A stretch of 64,000 nucleotides of DNA from the NCBI RefSeq assembly GCF_041060425.1, contig NZ_JAULBC010000006.1, forward strand, positions 62,001 to 126,000. Reading direction: 5' to 3'. The translations under genes and the position numbers were made by a program. This document shows, in pieces, positions 62,972 through 64,000 of the stretch. Below the pieces are notes generated by a model that did no database searches, was not told the origin of the DNA, and saw nothing but the letters and a program-made list of their open reading frames with translations. Position 1 is the stretch's first letter. Every line of letters begins with the position of its first letter. This DNA is from Danxiaibacter flavus. GTDB taxonomy: Bacteria > Bacteroidota > Bacteroidia > Chitinophagales > Chitinophagaceae.

Positions 62972-63332
62972 GCAATTGACAATTGATAGTTGACAATTGA
63001 CAATGAATGTGCAGAATGTGCGGATGAGCGGATGTGTAGATGTATGAATGGTAAATGTGCAAATGGGTAAATGTGCAAATGGGTAAATGTGCAAATGGGT
63101 AAATGTGCAAATGGGTAAATGTGCAAATTGGTAAATGTGCGAATGTGCAAATGAGTGAATGTGCAAATTATCAATCTGCAGATTTCCGGATAAAAGCTAT
63201 TTTTTAAAAATCGATCAAAACGATTCTATTCATTCTGATTTCAATGCTCAATAATAACCTGATTGCCCATCATTTGCACATTCGCACATTCACGCATTCG
63301 CACATTATCAATTGTCAATTTGCAACTGTCAA
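62972..63332. repeat. Phrase repeats with a 16-bp tandem tract GTAAATGTGCAAATGG
   Basis: AATTGACAATTGATAGTTGA-type tract (62972-63003), then degenerate ATGTGC units, then about five and a half copies of GTAAATGTGCAAATGG (63051-63136; starts at 63051, 63067, 63083, 63099, 63115), further ATGTGC units to ~63177. At 63269-63330 the same words occur inverted (TTTGCACATTCGCACATTCA, TCAATTGTCAATTTGC). Frames through it read only repeats. No gene. Confidence 0.85.
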
Positions 63333-64000
63333 TTATATTTTTACTTTCTCCAGCAGCATCTCAGGTTCATTCGTTGTTATGTAGTTGAATTGCTGGTTGA
63401 TAAGTGAGTCCATCACTTCTGGTTTATCAACGGTCCATGCGTTAAGGTTTACTTTGTTGGCTTTAGCTTGATCAATCCATGCCGGATTTTTTTGGAAAAC
63501 TGAAAAATGATAGTCGATGCCAAACAAGTTATCCTTTTTTATCTGCTCTGGTGCTATATCTCCGTTCAGGTATGCGACTTGCGCTTTTTTGTCAAGCGCT
63601 CTAACTTTTTTGCAGACATCATAGTCAAAGCTGATGTACATGGCCCATGGCTGCGCTTTTAACTGGTGAACGAGTGCGACTACTTTTTCAGTGGCTTTTA
63701 ATGCGCGTTCTTTGGAAATCTTTGATGGCTTGATCTCAAGTACCAGGCGCGTAGTATGCTGTTGCATGCCCGCTGTAAGGTATTGCAACAAAGTGGGGAT
63801 GGTTTCACCATTAGATAATTTACTTTCTGCTAATTCAGCATAAGTTGATGTTTCGATAGGCTTACCAAAGAAATCCGGATCGTGATTAATTACCAGTGAG
63901 TCATCGGCGGTAAGGTGAATGTCAAATTCAGAACCGGCGCACCCAAGTCTTATAGCTTCCTGCAAAGATGCGATGGAGTTTTGAGGTAATGCTTTTGTTT
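63333..64000 (-). CDS. Glycerophosphodiester phosphodiesterase family protein, C-terminal part
   Basis: The frame is open to the right edge, so the N terminus lies outside; about 221 residues remain. The GDPD pattern is visible: PQNSIASLQEAIRLGCAGSE FDIHLTADDSLVINHD, in which the E-x-D motif (SEFD) and the following H-D supply metal ligands, then LVLEIKPSK with another metal-binding Glu, and near the end NAWTVDKPEVMDSLI and YITTNEP. These enzymes hydrolyse glycerophosphodiesters to glycerol-3-phosphate and an alcohol. The upstream HRG motif would be beyond the window. The gene ends against an inverted phrase repeat. Confidence 0.88.
   Translation of the reverse strand, partial: TKALPQNSIASLQEAIRLGCAGSEFDIHLTADDSLVINHDPDFFGKPIETSTYAELAESKLSNGETIPTLLQYLTAGMQQHTTRLVLEIKPSKISKERALKATEKVVALVHQLKAQPWAMYISFDYDVCKKVRALDKKAQVAYLNGDIAPEQIKKDNLFGIDYHFSVFQKNPAWIDQAKANKVNLNAWTVDKPEVMDSLINQQFNYITTNEPEMLLEKVKI

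Noticed and set aside
63051..63136. Possible CRISPR or origin iterons
   Set aside because: 16-bp contiguous units with no spacers; no replication gene nearby; the words recur in other gaps as simple phrases.
62866..63174. Minus-strand frames reading HLHIYPFAHLPICTFT repeats
   Set aside because: Pure translation of the 16-bp DNA repeat; open only because the repeat lacks stops.

Overview
The window reads as a chromosomal segment of a Bacteroidota bacterium, most likely a Chitinophagaceae-type soil or freshwater saprophyte. Evidence: a SusC/SusD pair with linked carbohydrate-active enzymes; several C-terminal type IX secretion (T9SS) sorting domains; TAnnTTTG-type -7 promoter elements; the bamD-rpoZ-coaBC-DUF4835-DUF4296 order; DUF1573 proteins; and an E1 alpha-beta fusion dehydrogenase. 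One 100-base run of N (41679-41778) marks a scaffold gap inside a tandem repeat, so this is draft sequence.

Layout. 1-15370 (+) is a polysaccharide utilisation locus: SusC (cut by the window edge), SusD, a small SASA-type esterase, a GH2 glycosidase, a large sialate-O-acetylesterase-like enzyme, an FAD-dependent oxidoreductase, a secreted protein resembling (alpha/alpha)6-barrel glycosidases, and a sodium:solute symporter. Together they would capture, de-esterify, cleave and import an acetylated, probably uronate-containing glycan; the exact substrate cannot be read from sequence. 15371-20527 holds a 262-bp palindromic element and two near-identical beta-helix lipoprotein genes (-), one interrupted by an in-frame stop. 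20528-33474 holds three related IPT/FG-GAP/T9SS secreted proteins, the middle one a 1995-residue protein with four modules in which an NHL propeller appears to sit inside an Ig-like domain.

33.7-39.5 kb is a mobile-element remnant: a DUF3606 gene, a broken PepSY-like gene, a gene fragment, an isolated terminase-like ATPase/nuclease, a GNAT-RES gene pair, and a tyrosine recombinase abutting tRNA-Met(CAT). A degenerate copy of the tRNA-proximal sequence lies at 23.95 kb in direct orientation.

39.6-64 kb is largely housekeeping: aminotransferase, two DUF1573 proteins, E1 fusion dehydrogenase, VOC protein, cmk, lolA, bamD, rpoZ, coaBC, DUF4835, DUF4296, the two CoA-transferase subunits, an Omp85-type barrel, a small barrel, an LVIVD lipoprotein, an ECF sigma factor overlapping a membrane-anchored barrel protein, a TonB-dependent receptor and a truncated glycerophosphodiester phosphodiesterase. 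The gaps between these genes are filled with unusual low-complexity 'phrase' repeats of about a dozen families, which recur in both orientations and stay outside coding sequence. All assignments come from reading the sequence and translations; no database search was run.
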